Part shown: piece after piece, positions 21,375 to 33,486 of the stretch
How the letters are laid out: the number at the start of each line of letters is the position of its first letter
How positions within the stretch are numbered: position 1 is the first letter of the stretch
Assembly: GCA_026826555.1 (NCBI GenBank)
Contig: JAKSZT010017954.1
Location: 2,491,825 to 2,555,824, forward strand
Source: Tolypeutes matacus
Taxonomy: Eukaryota; Chordata; Mammalia; Cingulata; Chlamyphoridae
DNA: 64,000 nucleotides
Direction: 5' to 3'
The notes under the pieces: generated by a model
Database searches by the model: none
What the model was told of the DNA's origin: nothing
Seen by the model: the letters and a program-made list of their open reading frames with translations, nothing else
Made by a program: the position numbers and the translations under genes

Positions 21375-21890
21375 GGTAGACTGAGCGAGTACCCCAACAA
21401 AAGACGTGTCCATCTTAATCTCTCAATCTGTGTTCTGGTGGGTGTGATTTTTTTTTTTTTTTTTTTAAGGAGGTACCAGGGATTGAACCCGGGACCTCAT
21501 ACATGGAAAGCAGGTGCTCAACCACTGAGCTACATCCGCTCTGCTGTGATTCATTTATAAGTGGGGCCTTTTGAAGATATTGTTAATGAAGGTACAACCA
21601 CATTGAATCAGGGTGGCTCTTAATCCATGTGATGGAGGCCTTACAAAGAGAGGCAATTCAGATGCAACCAAAGAAGCCAGCAACTAGTAGAAGCCAGAGA
21701 GGAGAGAGAAATCGCCAGGTAATGGGCCACAGCCATTGCCAGAGCACTCCTGACTCTGGGAAAAAGCATGTTCTCTCTAACACTTTGATATTGGACTTCT
21801 AGCCTCTGCAACCGTGAGACAATAAATGCTCGCTGTTTCAGCCCACCTGTTGTGCTGTATTTTTCAGAGCAGCCCTGGCAAGGAGACAGT
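21375..21890 (+). mobile_element. MLT1-like MaLR LTR with SINE inside
   Basis: 'gtggggccttttgaagatat', 'atggaggccttacaaagaga', 'gatattggacttctagcctc' and 'gtgagacaataaatgctcgc' are in MaLR LTR order and include its polyadenylation signal. It is interrupted by a SINE at 21449-21544. Confidence 0.6.
21449..21544 (-). mobile_element. tRNA-derived SINE monomer
   Basis: Poly(T), then 'aggaggtaccagggattgaac', 'gggacctcatacatgg' and 'accactgagctacatccgc', the inverse of a tRNA-Ala-like head. tgtgatt duplications lie at both ends. Confidence 0.8.
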
Positions 21891-21984
21891 GAGGGAGAGG
21901 CAATTGCAGTAGTAAGGATTCTTGTCCATGCCATGCCTGGTTCTTTCCATCCATTCTTCTTTTCATCCAGTCGACAGCCATTCA

Positions 21985-22140
21985 TTTTTACCCATTCTGC
22001 ACTAGACACTCTGCTAGATGCTGTAGGGCATGAACATGGCACTCGTTCCCTGTTTCCTAGGAGTTCATGGTCTAATGGAGAAGATGACATGTCAATGGGT
22101 AATTAAGCACAACGTGCACAGTACAATGGGATAAGGATTG
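21985..22140 (-). repeat. L2 fragment, antisense
   Basis: 'tgcactagacactctgctag', 'tttcctaggagttcatggtc' and 'cagtacaatgggataaggat' follow antisense L2. Confidence 0.6.
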
Positions 22141-22970
22141 TAAAACAACGAGTATTTATATATTACCTTATTGTTTCTATAACACAGCGAGAGCGTTTCT
22201 CAATCTCGTGAGATGAATAAGTAGAACTAAGCCTCAGAGGCATGGAGCTGGGGGTCTGAGGTCACACACCAGGGAGTGGTGGGACTGGGCAATAACCAGC
22301 TTCTGTTCACCCACATTCTGGGTTTTGCCCACTTCCTCATGCCTCTTACAATGTGACCCCACTTATCAGTTACACGATTGAAAATCTTGGCCTGCCAACC
22401 AGAACATCAGACAAATCCTCTTTCGCTCTACACTAATTATGAGATAAACAAATCGATTGTTCCATGAGACAACTGCCAGGGGCCAGTGTCCTTGCTGGGT
22501 CCCACCACGACTGGCTCCCCAGGGCATCTCACAGTCTTCCTGAACTGATGGAAAGCTAATGGAGCACTGACCCCTCCTGCTGAGTCACAGGACATCATCC
22601 GTGAGCCACTCCGGAGATTTGGTCAATACCTGGCAGCACCCAGATGGAGGTTCCTGGACGACCTTGTGGTGGGTACCCCCAAGGGGACTTCCAGGAGAGC
22701 CACCCCCCCCCAGGACCCCTTCAACTTTGGACCTTTAAGTCTCAAAATTTCAAGTTTTAGTTCTGGTTTGGGCTTAGTCATGGCAACATTGGGGACTGTG
22801 GTTTCTTTACTTATAACAATCTTTTACATTTGTACATAATTTTTAAGTTAATTGTGATTTCTTTTCATTCTTTACAACTCTTTGAGGAAGTTTCCCCTTC
22901 AGTTTACAGATGAAAATCTAAGGCTCCCAGAATTTAAGGCACTAGCTCAAGTGGCAGAGCTCTAATTCAA
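22141..22970. other. Intergenic, no gene seen
   Basis: A short MIR-like patch ('gaactaagcctcagaggcatg', 22220-22290), then unique sequence with no recognisable features. Confidence 0.4.
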
Positions 22971-23200
22971 TATTTGATTTATTCATTCAGTAAACATTTT
23001 GTAAGAACCACTGGATGGTCTAATGCTGTTTGATAATGTAAAGGCCAGCAAATCACAGTCTCCAGCTTAGTGGCACTCAAATTCTAGTGAGAAACAGAAA
23101 CACAGGAAGACATTATTATGATGTAATGTGACTAAGTGCTATAGTAGAATGTTGGGGAAGGAAAGAACAGCGATCCAGGGACTTCTACATGCTAAGCCCT
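22971..23200 (-). repeat. L2 fragment, antisense
   Basis: 'tttattcattcagtaaacat', 'ctcaaattctagtgagaaac' and 'gtgactaagtgctatagtag' match antisense L2 3' sequence. Confidence 0.6.
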
Positions 23201-23869
23201 GCAGAAAGAACTTTCATCACAGCATTCTTTGGGAGTGATATCAGTCAGGATAAATTATGTTATGCTGCAGAACAAATAACCCCCACATCTTAGTTTATGT
23301 CTCACTCATCCTACATGTCCAACATGGGTGGGCAGGAAACTGCTCATGAAGCTACTTAGGGACACCGAAGGACCAAGTTTCCAACCTGACCATGCTTTCT
23401 TGATTACAGAGGCAGGGTAAAAAAATTAATTAATTAATTAATTAAAAATCTCTGAACCAACAACAAAATGTTCTGACCTCCTAAGTGACATCTGTCAATT
23501 CCACTCAATTCATTGTACAGATCCAGTTACAGGGCCTCTCTCAACCACAAGGGGACCTGGAAGTTCACTATTCTCTGTACCTCAAAAGAAAGGAAAAACA
23601 AAGATTGGACTAGGGACAAGTAAAGAAAAATTTGTGCTTCAATAAAAAGCAAGGCATTGTCTATAGCATACCATTCTGCCTTTTCAGACTCTGCTTCTGT
23701 GGGAGCTATTTCACAACTTGGGAAGTTGTAGGGAGCTGATATACATGCAGATTGTGTTCTATCTGATAGAGGTTTAACTGACTCCCTCCTCCTCTGTGGA
23801 AAACCCAGTTTTGCTGCTATTTGTATATTCATTTCAATATTCCTGATCTATTAATGCAATCTTTTTTTT
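23201..23869. other. Intergenic, possible old LTR and (TTAA)n
   Basis: 'ataaattatgttatgctgca' followed by 'gaacaaataacccccacatc' resembles the start of an ERVL-type LTR but cannot be followed further. A taat/ttaa tract sits at 23417-23445. A minus-strand frame of 101 codons (23527-23832) has no family resemblance. Confidence 0.35.
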
Positions 23870-24297
23870 TTCAGATTCTTTTTTTATTAGAGAAGTTGTA
23901 GGTTTATAGAAAAATTATGCATAAAGTCAGAGTTCTCATATACCATTAATAAGGTACAATTCACGAAAGAGCATTTTAATAATTATGCTATTAAGTATAG
24001 TCCATCATTTACAATAAGGTTCACTGTGTTGTACAGTCCTATGTGGGGGTTTTTGTTTGTTTATTTTGGGGGATATATTTTTTATTAGAGAAGTTGTAGG
24101 TTTACAGAAAATGCATGTAAAAAAATACAGCATTTCTACATAGCTAATCCCCTCCCATTATTTACACTTTGCATTAGTGTGGTACTTTTGTTACAATCGA
24201 TGAAAGAATGTTATAATTGTGCTGTTAACTCTAGTCCATAGTTCACATTAGGGTGTGTATTTTTTTCCACATATCACCCTATTTTTATTATTATTTT

Positions 24298-24656
24298 TTA
24301 AAGATTTATTTTATTTATTTATTTCTCCCCACCCCTTGTTTGCACTTGCTGTGTCTGTTTGTTGTGTGCTCATCTTCCTTCTAGGAGGCACCGGGAACCG
24401 AACCCAGGAACTCCCTTGTGGGAGGGAGGCTCCTAATCGTTTGAGCCACCTCCGCTCCCTGCTTTATTGTGTCTCTCATTATATTTTCCTGCTTGTGTCT
24501 CTTGGTTGCATCATCTTGTTGTATCAGCTTGCAGTGCCAGCCCATCACGTCAGTTTGCTGTCTTGCTCATCTTCTTTAGGAGGCACCAGGAACTGAACTG
24601 GGACCTCCCATGAGGTAGGCAGGAGCTCAATCGCTTGAGCCACATCCACTTCCCCC
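24298..24656 (-). mobile_element. Dimeric DAS SINE, complete
   Basis: Reading from the tail: 'taaagatttattttatttat', first head 'ggcaccgggaaccgaaccca', linker 'ttgtgtctctcattatattt', second head 'ggcaccaggaactgaactgg' ending 'gagccacatccacttccccc'. This is the clearest two-headed copy in the window. Confidence 0.88.
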
Positions 24657-25317
24657 ATCCTATTAACAACTTTCATTAGTGTGGTACATTTGTTGTAATT
24701 CATAAAAGAACATTTATAATTGTACTATTAACTACAGTCCATGATTTATAATAGGGCTCATTGTGTTGTATAGTTCTATGTTTTATCTTTTAATTTTTTA
24801 TTCTAGTAACATACATATGACCTAAATTTTATCCTTCCCACATTCAAATATATAATCCAGTGCTGTTAATTACTTTTTCAATGTTGTGCTACCATCACGG
24901 CCATCCATTACCAAAACTTGTCCAACAACCCAAATAGAAACTCTATATAATTTAAGCATTAACTCCCCATTCCCTACCCCCACCTTGGCCCATGGTAACC
25001 TATATTTTAGTTTCTGACTCTATGAAATTTCTTATTCAAATTTTTTCATATCCATGAGATCATACAATATTTGTCCTTTTGTGTCTGGCTTATTGCACTC
25101 AACATGGTGTCTTCAAGGCTCACCCATGTTGTAGCAGGCAGCAGAATCAGACTCTCCTTTGAACTAGTGGTTACATCTGCTTGGTTCCCTCATTATGAAA
25201 TCTTTAACACAGATTCTTTTTTTTTTTTTTTTTTTTTAATCTGGGTTTTCTTGGTTGCTGTTTTATTTTATTTTATTTTATTTTATTTTTTTAAAGATTT
25301 TATTTTATTTATTTATT

Positions 25318-25497
25318 TTTTTTTTAAAGATTTTATTTATATATTCATTTATCCCACCCTTGCTGCTTGTGCTCGCTGGGTCAGCCAACCACGCCGTGCG
25401 GGCAGGCTTGCCCTCACCAGGAGGCCCTGGGAACCGAACCCGGGGCCCCCCATATGGCAAACGGGAGCCCCACTGACCGAGCCACAGCCGCTTCCCT
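25318..25497 (-). mobile_element. DAS-related SINE, monomeric
   Basis: T-rich tail, a body 'gctgcttgtgctcgctgggt', 'accacgccgtgcgggcagg', then head 'gggaaccgaacccggggccc' and 'cgagccacagccgcttccc'. Three more copies of the same subfamily occur in the window, at 26946 and 32060 and in the antisense L1 regions. Confidence 0.85.
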
Positions 25498-26284
25498 TAT
25501 TTTATTTTTAATTAATTTATTTTTTATTGTGGGTAAAAATCAAAATTTTTACAATACATACCAATATTTGTAAAATGATATATAAATATATATGCATATA
25601 TGTGCATTTGCTTACAAAAATGTTAGTTATATATATATAAATATATTTTAAGAGGTGCTTAGGTTACCTAAGATATTACACGGAACCCACTGGGATTCCA
25701 GTGTTGCCCACCTCCCACACCTCCCACCACATCCCACATAAACATCTCCCACAAGTGTGGCCCACCACCCTCAATGGACTTACACATCCTGGGGCCTTGC
25801 CACCAACCATAGACCACAGTTCACATCGTAGACCACACTCTCTCCCACTCAGTTCTGAGTGGTGTGTGCTGATTTAAAATGGCCTACATCCGTTGCCACA
25901 ACAGTACTCAGGACAACCTCCAACTCCCAAAGAAGCCCCTGTATTTCAACTGCACATCCCCTCCCTGCCCCAAAAGTGTCAAGTGGCCACTGGCTCCACC
26001 TCATTGTTATAATTTCTTCCATTGCTAGGATCACCATATGTGTACAACAGAATACCATCAAGTCCACTCTAGTCCATAGTTCTTCCCCCAATCCTGAGGG
26101 GACTGGGATGGTGATGTCCACTCCACCTCCAAGTGAGAGAGGGCTTATATCCCATGGATATAGTGGGTGGGATGATCCTGCCTGCAGATGCAGGCCCTCT
26201 CCATTCCCTGGGATGGCCGTTGCCCATCATTTTTATATCTGTATGAAAGTCTTGATTTCACCTTTTCCCGAAAATTATCTTTTA

Positions 26285-26400
26285 ACAACATACTTTAGAG
26301 ATGGGGACAGAGATTCAGAGAAGTTAAGAAACTTGCCCAAGGCCACCCAGCTAAGGAGTGGCAGTAGTGGGAATTCCGAAGTCTCCTGCAGGACCCCAGA
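26285..26400 (-). repeat. MIR fragment, antisense
   Basis: 'cagagaagttaagaaacttg' followed by 'cccaaggccacccagctaa' is the antisense MIR core. Confidence 0.7.
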
Positions 26401-26928
26401 GCCCCTGCTCCTTCCCCTGCCCAGCATCCCGCACCAGGATGGGGCAAGGGAAGGGCTCCCTCTACCTTAAGGGTCAAGGAAGGCAGTGGTTTAAGGCGGG
26501 TCTGGGCAAATGAGTGGGGCTTCTGCAAGCAGAGATGGGCACTCCAAGCAGAGGCAGGAGCACATGCAGAAGCATCCAGAACCGGGGCATGGAAGGGCCA
26601 GGTGTGCTTGGGGAACTGGAAGGAGCACAGCGGGGGGATGTTGGAGGGAAGCTGAAAGCCAGGGCAGGAGCTATGAAAAGCCTCATAGACTGTGCTGTGA
26701 CTCAACTGTGGAAGCTACAGGGAGACCTTGTTAAAATGACCAAATCTGTGTATAGGAACATATATCTCAGACACTTTTGTAGAGAACAGGCTGGGGGATA
26801 CTGTCAAAAGCAGGGAGACTACTGTGCAGTCCATGTGAGAAGAATTCATCTGGAGGGATGAATTCCTGAGTCACCCCAGGGCTCAAATCCAGGGGGGCTC
26901 TTCCCACCTTGGTCCTCTCCAGCGCTAA
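26401..26928. other. Intergenic, no gene seen
   Basis: G-rich unique sequence, with 'gggcaggagctatgaaaagc' resembling diverged L2. Overlapping frames on both strands have no family resemblance. Confidence 0.4.
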
Positions 26929-26945
26929 CCTTCTTTGATTCTTTT

Positions 26946-27135
26946 TTTTTTTTTTTTTTTTTTTAAAGATTTTATTTATTTATTCATTTATCCCCCCCTT
27001 GCTGCTTGTGCTTGCTGGGTCAGCTAACCACGCCGTGCGGGCAGGCTTGCCTTCACCAGGAGGCCCCGGGAACCGAACCCGGGGCCTCCCATATGGTAAA
27101 CAGGAGCCCTACTGATTGAGCCACAGCCGCTTCCC
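26946..27135 (-). mobile_element. Young DAS-related SINE with 17-bp duplication
   Basis: Poly(T), then the 'gctgcttgtgcttgctgggt' body and inverted tRNA head, flanked by perfect copies of ccttctttgattctttt at 26929-26945 and 27136-27152. Perfect duplications and high similarity to the 32060 copy imply a young insertion. Confidence 0.92.
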
Positions 27136-27152
27136 CCTTCTTTGATTCTTTT

Positions 27153-27999
27153 CTAAAATTCTCTGGTTCTTCTGTGCCACACCTATGAATAATCTAAGAC
27201 ATCTTTGATGGAGTGCGTGAAACAATGTCTGGCACATGTTAAATTCTTAATACCAATGTACTCAATAAATGAAGGAAGGAATAAAAAATAAAGCAGAAGT
27301 CTTTATTTGGTGCATGCAGGGGAGGGAAAGTGGCTTCTCAGGATGGTTGGGAAGCTTTTCCCAGTGGAACTGTTCCTGCCTTCAACAGAGCTTCTCCGAT
27401 CCCCATGCCCTAAGTCCACTATGCTCTGAGGTGGGATGGGAGGGGGAGGGGGAGGGCAAGTGAAGAGCCCAAGCATCTAGATGAAGTTTGGCTCAATAGA
27501 TCCCAGGACACTTGGAGCAGAAAAGAGAGACGCTGTGCTTGGGAAGATAGGAGCCAAGGATTGGAGGGAATGGAGGGGGCTCCTTAGAAGCCAATTGCTC
27601 TTTTTTTCTGCCCTCTACGTCCCTGCTCTGTTTGCCTATAGTCTTGTCTTCTCCAATATTAATCAATCTACGGTTTTCTGCTGAAGCTAGGACTCCACTG
27701 GGTCCATTAAGGCTCCCCCGGGCCAGCCAGGCATCTGTGCAGTGCATTAGAGCCCAGACAGAGGGCCGGGAGGTACCAGCTGCCGCGCCGATTCTTCCCC
27801 GCCCGTGACCCCAGCAAACCCAAGGAGCCTGGTGAAGGCCCTCTCTGCACCACGCAGGTGGTTCCCCGCCCTTGGCCCCAGGGGCTGCCGCTGCAAGGCT
27901 CGTTCCTTCCGCGTGTGAAGCCGTTTCCTTGTACAGAGTCCTCTGCACACACCATCTGCATGTACCTGGGGGAGGAGTAAGCTATGAGCATGCATGGGC
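27153..27999. other. Intergenic, no gene seen
   Basis: 'ctggcacatgttaaattctt' at 27230 is an L2/MIR-like tail. Otherwise unique; a gggagg purine run lies at 27436-27456. Confidence 0.4.
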
Positions 28000-28165
28000 T
28001 TGGGGTCAGGCCGCCTGGCCTTGGACCCCTGCCCCCAACTTATCAGCTGCACCATCCTAGTTACTGAGCCTGAGCCCCCATAAACCCCAGGTTCCTTATC
28101 AGTCAAATGCAGATTGCTATGATACCGAGCTCATGGGTTTCTCTGAGGACTGAGTGGGCTGATGT
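28000..28165 (+). repeat. MIR fragment
   Basis: 'acttatcagctgcaccatcc' then 'ccttatcagtcaaatgcaga' match the MIR body with drift. Confidence 0.55.
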
Positions 28166-28384
28166 CTAGAAAGCTCTTAGCTGACATCTTACTCCTGACA
28201 TGTAGTGATTAGTGAACCCCAGTGGCTGCGGCGGCTCTTTTTTTTTTTTTTTTTTTTTAAGACAAATATTCTTTTATTTCTGTTAAACTGAATATACAAT
28301 TGTTCCCTATGCAACTTGTTTTTTTTTTATTGTTACAACAAGAAAGTTAGACAAGATGGTCTGGAGGGTTCTCTCAGGTGCTAA
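28166..28384. other. Short AT-rich interval
   Basis: A run of about 23 T at 28236-28258 and 'ttcttttatttctgttaaac' are compatible with an unidentified retroinsertion tail. No gene. Confidence 0.35.
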
Positions 28385-28875
28385 GATTCTGTTTATTCAT
28401 TAAATAAACGTGTATCAAGCACCTACTATGTGCAAGACACTCTTCTAAATGCTGAGGATATAGGAATGAATAAAGAAGAGAAAAATCCCTGTCCTCACAG
28501 AGATCAAATTTTAGTGGGAGAGATAGATGATAAACAAAAAATAAGTAAATTATATAATATATTAGAAGGTGGTAAGACCTATTAGAGCAAGGTAAGGGGA
28601 CCAGGGAGTGGTTTGCAGTCTGAATGTGTGGTCAGGAAAAACTTAATCGAGAAGGTGACATTGAGCAAAGACTTGGAGGTAAAAGGAGTGAACCTTGCAA
28701 AATCTGGGCAAAAAATGTTCCAGGCAAAGGCAATAGGCAGTGCAAAGGCCCTGAGGCAGGAGCGTGCCTGGCTTTGTTGGAGGAGCAACAGAGAAATGAC
28801 TCGAGAGGAGTGGACAAGAAAAAGAGCAGATGACATCACAGGGATAATGGGGGCTGAAGCATGTAGGAACCTGTG
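28385..28875 (-). repeat. L2 LINE, antisense, long copy
   Basis: 'atcaagcacctactatgtgc', 'ccctgtcctcacagagatca', 'gagcaaagacttggaggtaa' and 'ggcagtgcaaaggccctgag' are consecutive antisense L2 blocks. Open frames here are chance frames. Confidence 0.8.
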
Positions 28876-30408
28876 GCTTTCGTAAGGAGAGAAATGGGGG
28901 TGGGGTGGGGGATGGGGAAGTGGAACAGTGCAGAATGATAGGATCAGAGGACTGCAGGCCCCAGGGGAGTCAGGGTGCTAGAGGAGGAAGGCGGGAGGAT
29001 GGGAGGTGGTGGCCAGCAAGCAGAAAGCACAAAATTGAGGGACTGGTAAATGCAAGGTTTGAACTTGAGAACAAGCGGCTGAGGTTGGTGAGAGGTCAGC
29101 ATGTGGCAGGCTCATCTCTGCGCATGCTGAGGTCACTGGGAATTGAGATGGGTATGAAGGAGAGCGTGGCAGTGAGCCCAAGCTAGGACCATCAGGACGT
29201 GAGGGAGGGTGACTCCCAGGCCAGGAATGGGCACCTTCGATGAAGGCTAAGGACCCGTTAAGGCTGTGGCTGGAGGCAGGAGGCAGGGAGGTATAGTAGA
29301 GAAGCCACGCCTCCTTGTGTCCTCGGGGCAGGGCTGTGGGAGACAGAGACCACCCTGACCTGCGAGAGCCACAAGGGTAGCAGGCCCTGGGTGGGTTTCA
29401 CTTGGAGCAAGAAGGTTCTGCAAAAAGGATGAGGATATGACGAATTTTTCTGATGATGGACATGTGTTCCAGAGGGTGCAATAGAAGGGTGTGTAGCATT
29501 GGGAGGAGTGGGACATGGGGTGGAGACAGGCCTGGGCAGAGCTTTGCAGGGGTTAGAGCTTGGGAGAAGAGGGGCGACCTAGAGGTCTGGGATTTTGGGG
29601 GGGTTACTGACATATAACAGGGATGCGAGGTCTCATGAGGTTAGTGGTGGCAAGGCAAGGGGTGGGAGTAGGTGGGTGGCAGACTTACCCAGAACACACT
29701 CGGAGGGCAAGAGGCCCAGGAGGGGGTGTCTTGGTCCCCATGGGTGGGTCTCACTCTTGATCTCTGCCAAAGAAGGGGTGAACTTACCCCTACGAGTGAG
29801 AACTCTCTTTTGGTTCCTTTTGCTGAGGCAGGAGCAGGAGAGCCAGGCTCACTCCTCCCAACTTGTAGGGAGTGGAGGATGCCAGGGAAGCCAGAAGGCA
29901 CTCAGGGAAGATGGTAGCCTCTTGACTCCATGGATGGAGATGAGGAGGCCTGGGGAGGGGAGATCCTGGATTCTAGGATTTGGTGGGTGCAACTTGATTC
30001 CAACATCTAGCAGCAAGGCTGCTGAGCAGTGTGGCACCAAGGTCCACCCAGGTGAGGGAGGTTTGTGATGGACTGTTCTGGAGAGCATCTTAGCTGCCCT
30101 GCAGGGCACGGCTCCCTGCTCTCTGAAGGTCAGGGATGTTCAACCTAGCTAACATCTCTTCAGCATCTAATAGCATATGAAGCATTTTCAAAACCATTAT
30201 CTCAGTACTTGCCAAACTTTTGTGTTTTTTTTGATCAGGGAAACCCTTTCAAAATAAAATCTTATCTGAAACCATGATGTAAACACCAAGTGAAGTTGAA
30301 ATTTATATTATAATTTCAAATTTATAAATGAAGTTAAGGCCAATTAATGATCTCACTTAGGCTGAAATTTGGTGAGGTGTTGCTTTTATTCATTTCTTTT
30401 AAAGAGTT
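28876..30408. other. Intergenic, no gene seen
   Basis: A purine-rich stretch (28890-29990) with overlapping long frames on both strands, none recognised. A continuation of degraded L2 is possible. Confidence 0.4.
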
Positions 30409-30420
30409 AAAAATACATCA

Positions 30421-30745
30421 CTTGGGGAGCGGATATGGCTCAAGCAGTTGGGCACACATGGGAGGTCCCAGGTTTGGTTCTCAGTGCCTCCTAAAGAAGA
30501 CGAGCAGATGCAATGAGCTAACACAATGAGCAAATGCAATGAGCAGATGCAACGAGCAGGGAGCAGATGTGGTTCAAGCAGTTGGGCACCCGCCTCCCAC
30601 ACGGGAGGTTCCTGGGTTCAGTTCCTGGTGCCTCCTAAAGAAGACAAGCAGACAACAAGCAGACACAATAAGCAGACAGACAAGGGAGCTATCTCACTGG
30701 TGGGGAGGGGAATTAAACATTAAAAAAAAAGAGAGATTCTTTTAA
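30421..30745 (+). mobile_element. Dimeric DAS SINE, plus strand
   Basis: Heads at 30424-30490 ('gagcggatatggctcaagc') and 30557-30632 ('gagcagatgtggttcaagc') are separated by repeated aatgagc/agatgca units and end in a poly(A). aaaaatacatca duplications lie at 30409-30420 and 30746-30757. The first head has lost part of its spacer. Confidence 0.88.
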
Positions 30746-30757
30746 AAAAATACATCA

Positions 30758-31680
30758 ATTAAATGAAATTCAAATAAAAATGTTTCTAAAATTCCTAGGA
30801 CTTCCAAGGAATTTCACTGCATTTAAAGTACCTGCCTCTAGAAAGTGAGAATTGGCTTAGACAGGGGAGGGAATGGGAGGGGAAGGGAGAGGAAGGGAGC
30901 AGAAGGAGACTGCTTATTTTTATTAGTCTTAGGGAACTACATGATATTTTAAAACTCTATACATTATAACTTTGATAAACATAGTTTTTTTTTTAGGAAG
31001 AAAGAAAAAGAAATACAACTGCAACATTTTTTCCTTTAATCCAGCAGTTTACTGAGGTAGGAATTAGTTAAATCCCCATTGTACAGATAAGGCAATTGAG
31101 GGTCAGAGAGGTTAAGTGATTAACACATAGTAAGTGGTTCTGGCACTTGGCCCCAGGTCAGCTGATTCGAAAATCTGTGCTTTTCGCCCAACTGGCCCAG
31201 CTCCCTCATCTGAGGAAGATGTGGCCAGCTGCCCAGGACACTTGGCCCTGGGAAGGCGCCAGACTCAACTTCCCCTTCTTTTGTCTGCTACTGATGCCTG
31301 AAACTCCTTTAAGAGTTTCATCACTTAAGTGAAATGCAAATAAAATGAAACTCCTTAAAGAGAAGGCAGAATGTTTCACTCCACAAGCGTCAGGCAAAGA
31401 AGTGGTTCTCATTTGCCACTTGCCACTTATATTGGGAGTTCCTCTTTCATGTGTTAAGAATCTGAGTTCCCTAAGTAGAAGTAGCAGAAATCTGTTGTAT
31501 TTGGACCCTTTTCTCTTCCCAACAGCACCCGTCTCCTGATGGGTGCAACTTTGGAGGAACGGTAACCCCAGGTGCTCACTCTAAAGCAGAAGACTGCTGA
31601 AGGAACCCCATCCAGCCCTCCTTCCACTCACTGTCCTGCTCACCCTCACCTGGGTGGGATGGCCACTACTTATTTAAAAT
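30758..31680. other. Intergenic with MIR remnant
   Basis: A MIR-like antisense core at 31075-31150 ('ggtcagagaggttaagtga'). A purine-rich patch lies at 30860-30910. No gene recognised. Confidence 0.45.
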
Positions 31681-32042
31681 AAAAGTTCTGAAGACAGAGA
31701 GTTGGACTAGAGGCAGCAGTAATTTATTTCTTTCTCATGAGAAAGGGCACATGCCCAAGCTAATGGAAGTGGGCAAGTGCACATGATCAGTGTAAGAACA
31801 AAGATTATACAGTTCCCCTGATGCAATGTCCCATTTCCCTCTCTCCCTACCCTTACCCATCTCCCATTGGCTGGGAGTTGTGGGTTTACAATCTTAGACG
31901 CGAAAACTAACCCAATCCTAAGGTGAAAAGTGTGAGGGAAATTCTCAGTGTTTGAGTTCATCCCCTTTATGTGGGTTTTTGGGAAAGTGACTTGAATAAG
32001 AATATGGGAGGGTTAGATAAGTGGGAACAGGGAAAAGTTCTG
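31681..32042. other. Unidentified interval before SINE
   Basis: 'taatttatttctttctcatg' and 'cccattggctgggagttgtg' could belong to an antisense LTR, but no family could be assigned. No gene. Confidence 0.35.
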
Positions 32043-32059
32043 AGAAGAGGCCACTCTTT

Positions 32060-32247
32060 TTTTTTTTTTTTTTAAAGATTTTATTTATTTATTTATTTAT
32101 CCCCCCCTTGCTGCTTGTGCTCGCTGGGTCAGCTAACCACGCCGTGTGGGCGGGCTTGCCTTCACCAGGAGGCCCCGGGAACCGAACCCGGGGCCTCCCA
32201 TATGGTAAACAGGAGCCCCACTGATTGAGCCACAGCCGCTTCCCAGA
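32060..32247 (-). mobile_element. Young DAS-related SINE with perfect 17-bp duplication
   Basis: T-run, 'gattttatttatttatttat', the 'gctgcttgtgctcgctgggt' body and inverted head ending 'gccacagccgcttccc'. Perfect flanking copies of agaagaggccactcttt lie at 32043-32059 and 32248-32264. Confidence 0.93.
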
Positions 32248-32384
32248 AGAAGAGGCCACTCTTTGTTCTATTTCTCTCATCACCTAAGCTCAGATAAGTG
32301 GACACTTGAATCTTGAGCAAGTGAGGAAGAAGGAGTGGATGGACCCACCTCTAAGTTTCAGCTTGGGGCTCCTGCTTTTGCTCG

Positions 32385-32888
32385 TATTAGTTATCTCCTT
32401 CTGTGTAACAAATTACCCCAAAACTTAGTGACTTAAACAATGAACATTTATTATCTCACACCTACTATGAATCAGGAATTCAGGAGGAATTTATCTGGGC
32501 ATTCCTGGCTTAGGGTTTCTTGTTTGGGTTCACTTAGCACGTCAGCAGGGTCTGAGTCATCTGAAGCTCGAATGTGGCAAGAGGGTCTGCCTCCCAGATG
32601 TCTCACTCATGTGGCTGGAGTCCCAGTTCCTTGCCAGGTGGGGCCCTCCCTAGACTGCTTGAGCAGTCTCATGACATGGCAGCCCTATTCCCAGAGTGAG
32701 CAAGCAAGAGAGAGTGAACAAAGAGCTGCAGAGCCGCTTACGAACTACTCTCCAAAATTACATGGTACCACTTTGGCTTTATCGTCTCTAGTATAAGCGC
32801 GTCACATTCCAGGGATAGGAAAACTATGCTCTGATTTTGAAGGGAAAAGCAGCAAAGATTTTATGGACATGTTTTAAAACCACCACAT
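32385..32888 (+). mobile_element. MLT2 LTR (ERVL), nearly complete
   Basis: It starts 'tattagttatctccttctgtg', continues with 'attaccccaaaacttagtga', and ends 'catgttttaaaaccaccaca', the typical MLT2 terminus. No internal region adjoins, so it is a solo LTR. Same family as 12430. Confidence 0.8.
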
Positions 32889-33243
32889 GAAAAAATTAAG
32901 AAAAAAGTAATTAAAACAAAACAAACAAACAAAAAAAACACCACACATACCTTCTGTTACTGCCGTGGTAACCCCAGGTTCATGCCTTAACCCTCCCACC
33001 TGCCCATTCTCCAATAACAGGACTTGACCTTGCTTTGTGGATTCGTGACCCATTCAATCACCTGGGGCCCAGGGCTTGGAAGGGCTCCCCCTTTGTTTAA
33101 GGCCCTGTTGTTGTCCAGAAATCCTTAATAATTTTTGAATTCCACATTTTCATTTTGCTCCAGGCCCTACAAATTACATAGCTGGACCTGCCGGAATATC
33201 TTTCTATAAATTCCCTTATATTTGAACTAACCAGAATTGATTT

Positions 33244-33263
<20 letters not shown>
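32889..33263. other. Intergenic, no gene seen
   Basis: An A-rich patch (32888-32945), then unique sequence and a (TC)n tract at 33247-33280. Confidence 0.45.
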
Positions 33264-33280
<17 letters not shown>

Positions 33281-33286
<6 letters not shown>

Positions 33287-33366
33287 TTCAGGAGGGACCA
33301 GGCAATGAACCCAGGACCCCATACGTGGGAAACAGGTGCTCAACTATTGAGCTACAGCTGCTCCCC
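33281..33366 (-). mobile_element. tRNA-derived SINE monomer
   Basis: T-run, 'ggagggaccaggcaatgaac', 'aggaccccatacgtgg' and 'attgagctacagctgctccc': an inverted tRNA-Ala-like head. A (TC)n tract abuts the tail. Confidence 0.8.
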
Positions 33367-33394
33367 AATGAGAGCTGGTTTTTTCATTGGTTCA

Positions 33395-33486
33395 TTTGTT
33401 TGTTTTTAGGAGGTACCAGGGATCAAACCCGAGACCTCATACATGGGAAGCAGGCACTTAACCACTTGAGCTATATCTGCTCCCCT
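33395..33486 (-). mobile_element. tRNA-derived SINE monomer
   Basis: 'aggaggtaccagggatcaaac', 'gagacctcatacatggga' and 'cttgagctatatctgctccc'. Same subfamily as 21449 and 37376, about 30 bp from the preceding copy. Confidence 0.8.

Larger units (their letters stand above)
23870..26240 (-). mobile_element. Xenarthran-type L1 3' UTR blocks, antisense
   Basis: Repeated blocks 'tttttattagagaagttgtag', 'tgcattagtgtggtactttt', 'ctccccattccctaccccca' and 'tacaatatttgtccttttgtg' mark antisense L1 3' UTR. The region from 25640 ('acatcccacataaacatctc') is a related 3' UTR module. At least two insertions are merged here, since the 'attagagaagttgtagg' motif occurs twice (23885 and 24084). SINEs interrupt it. 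Confidence 0.7.
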
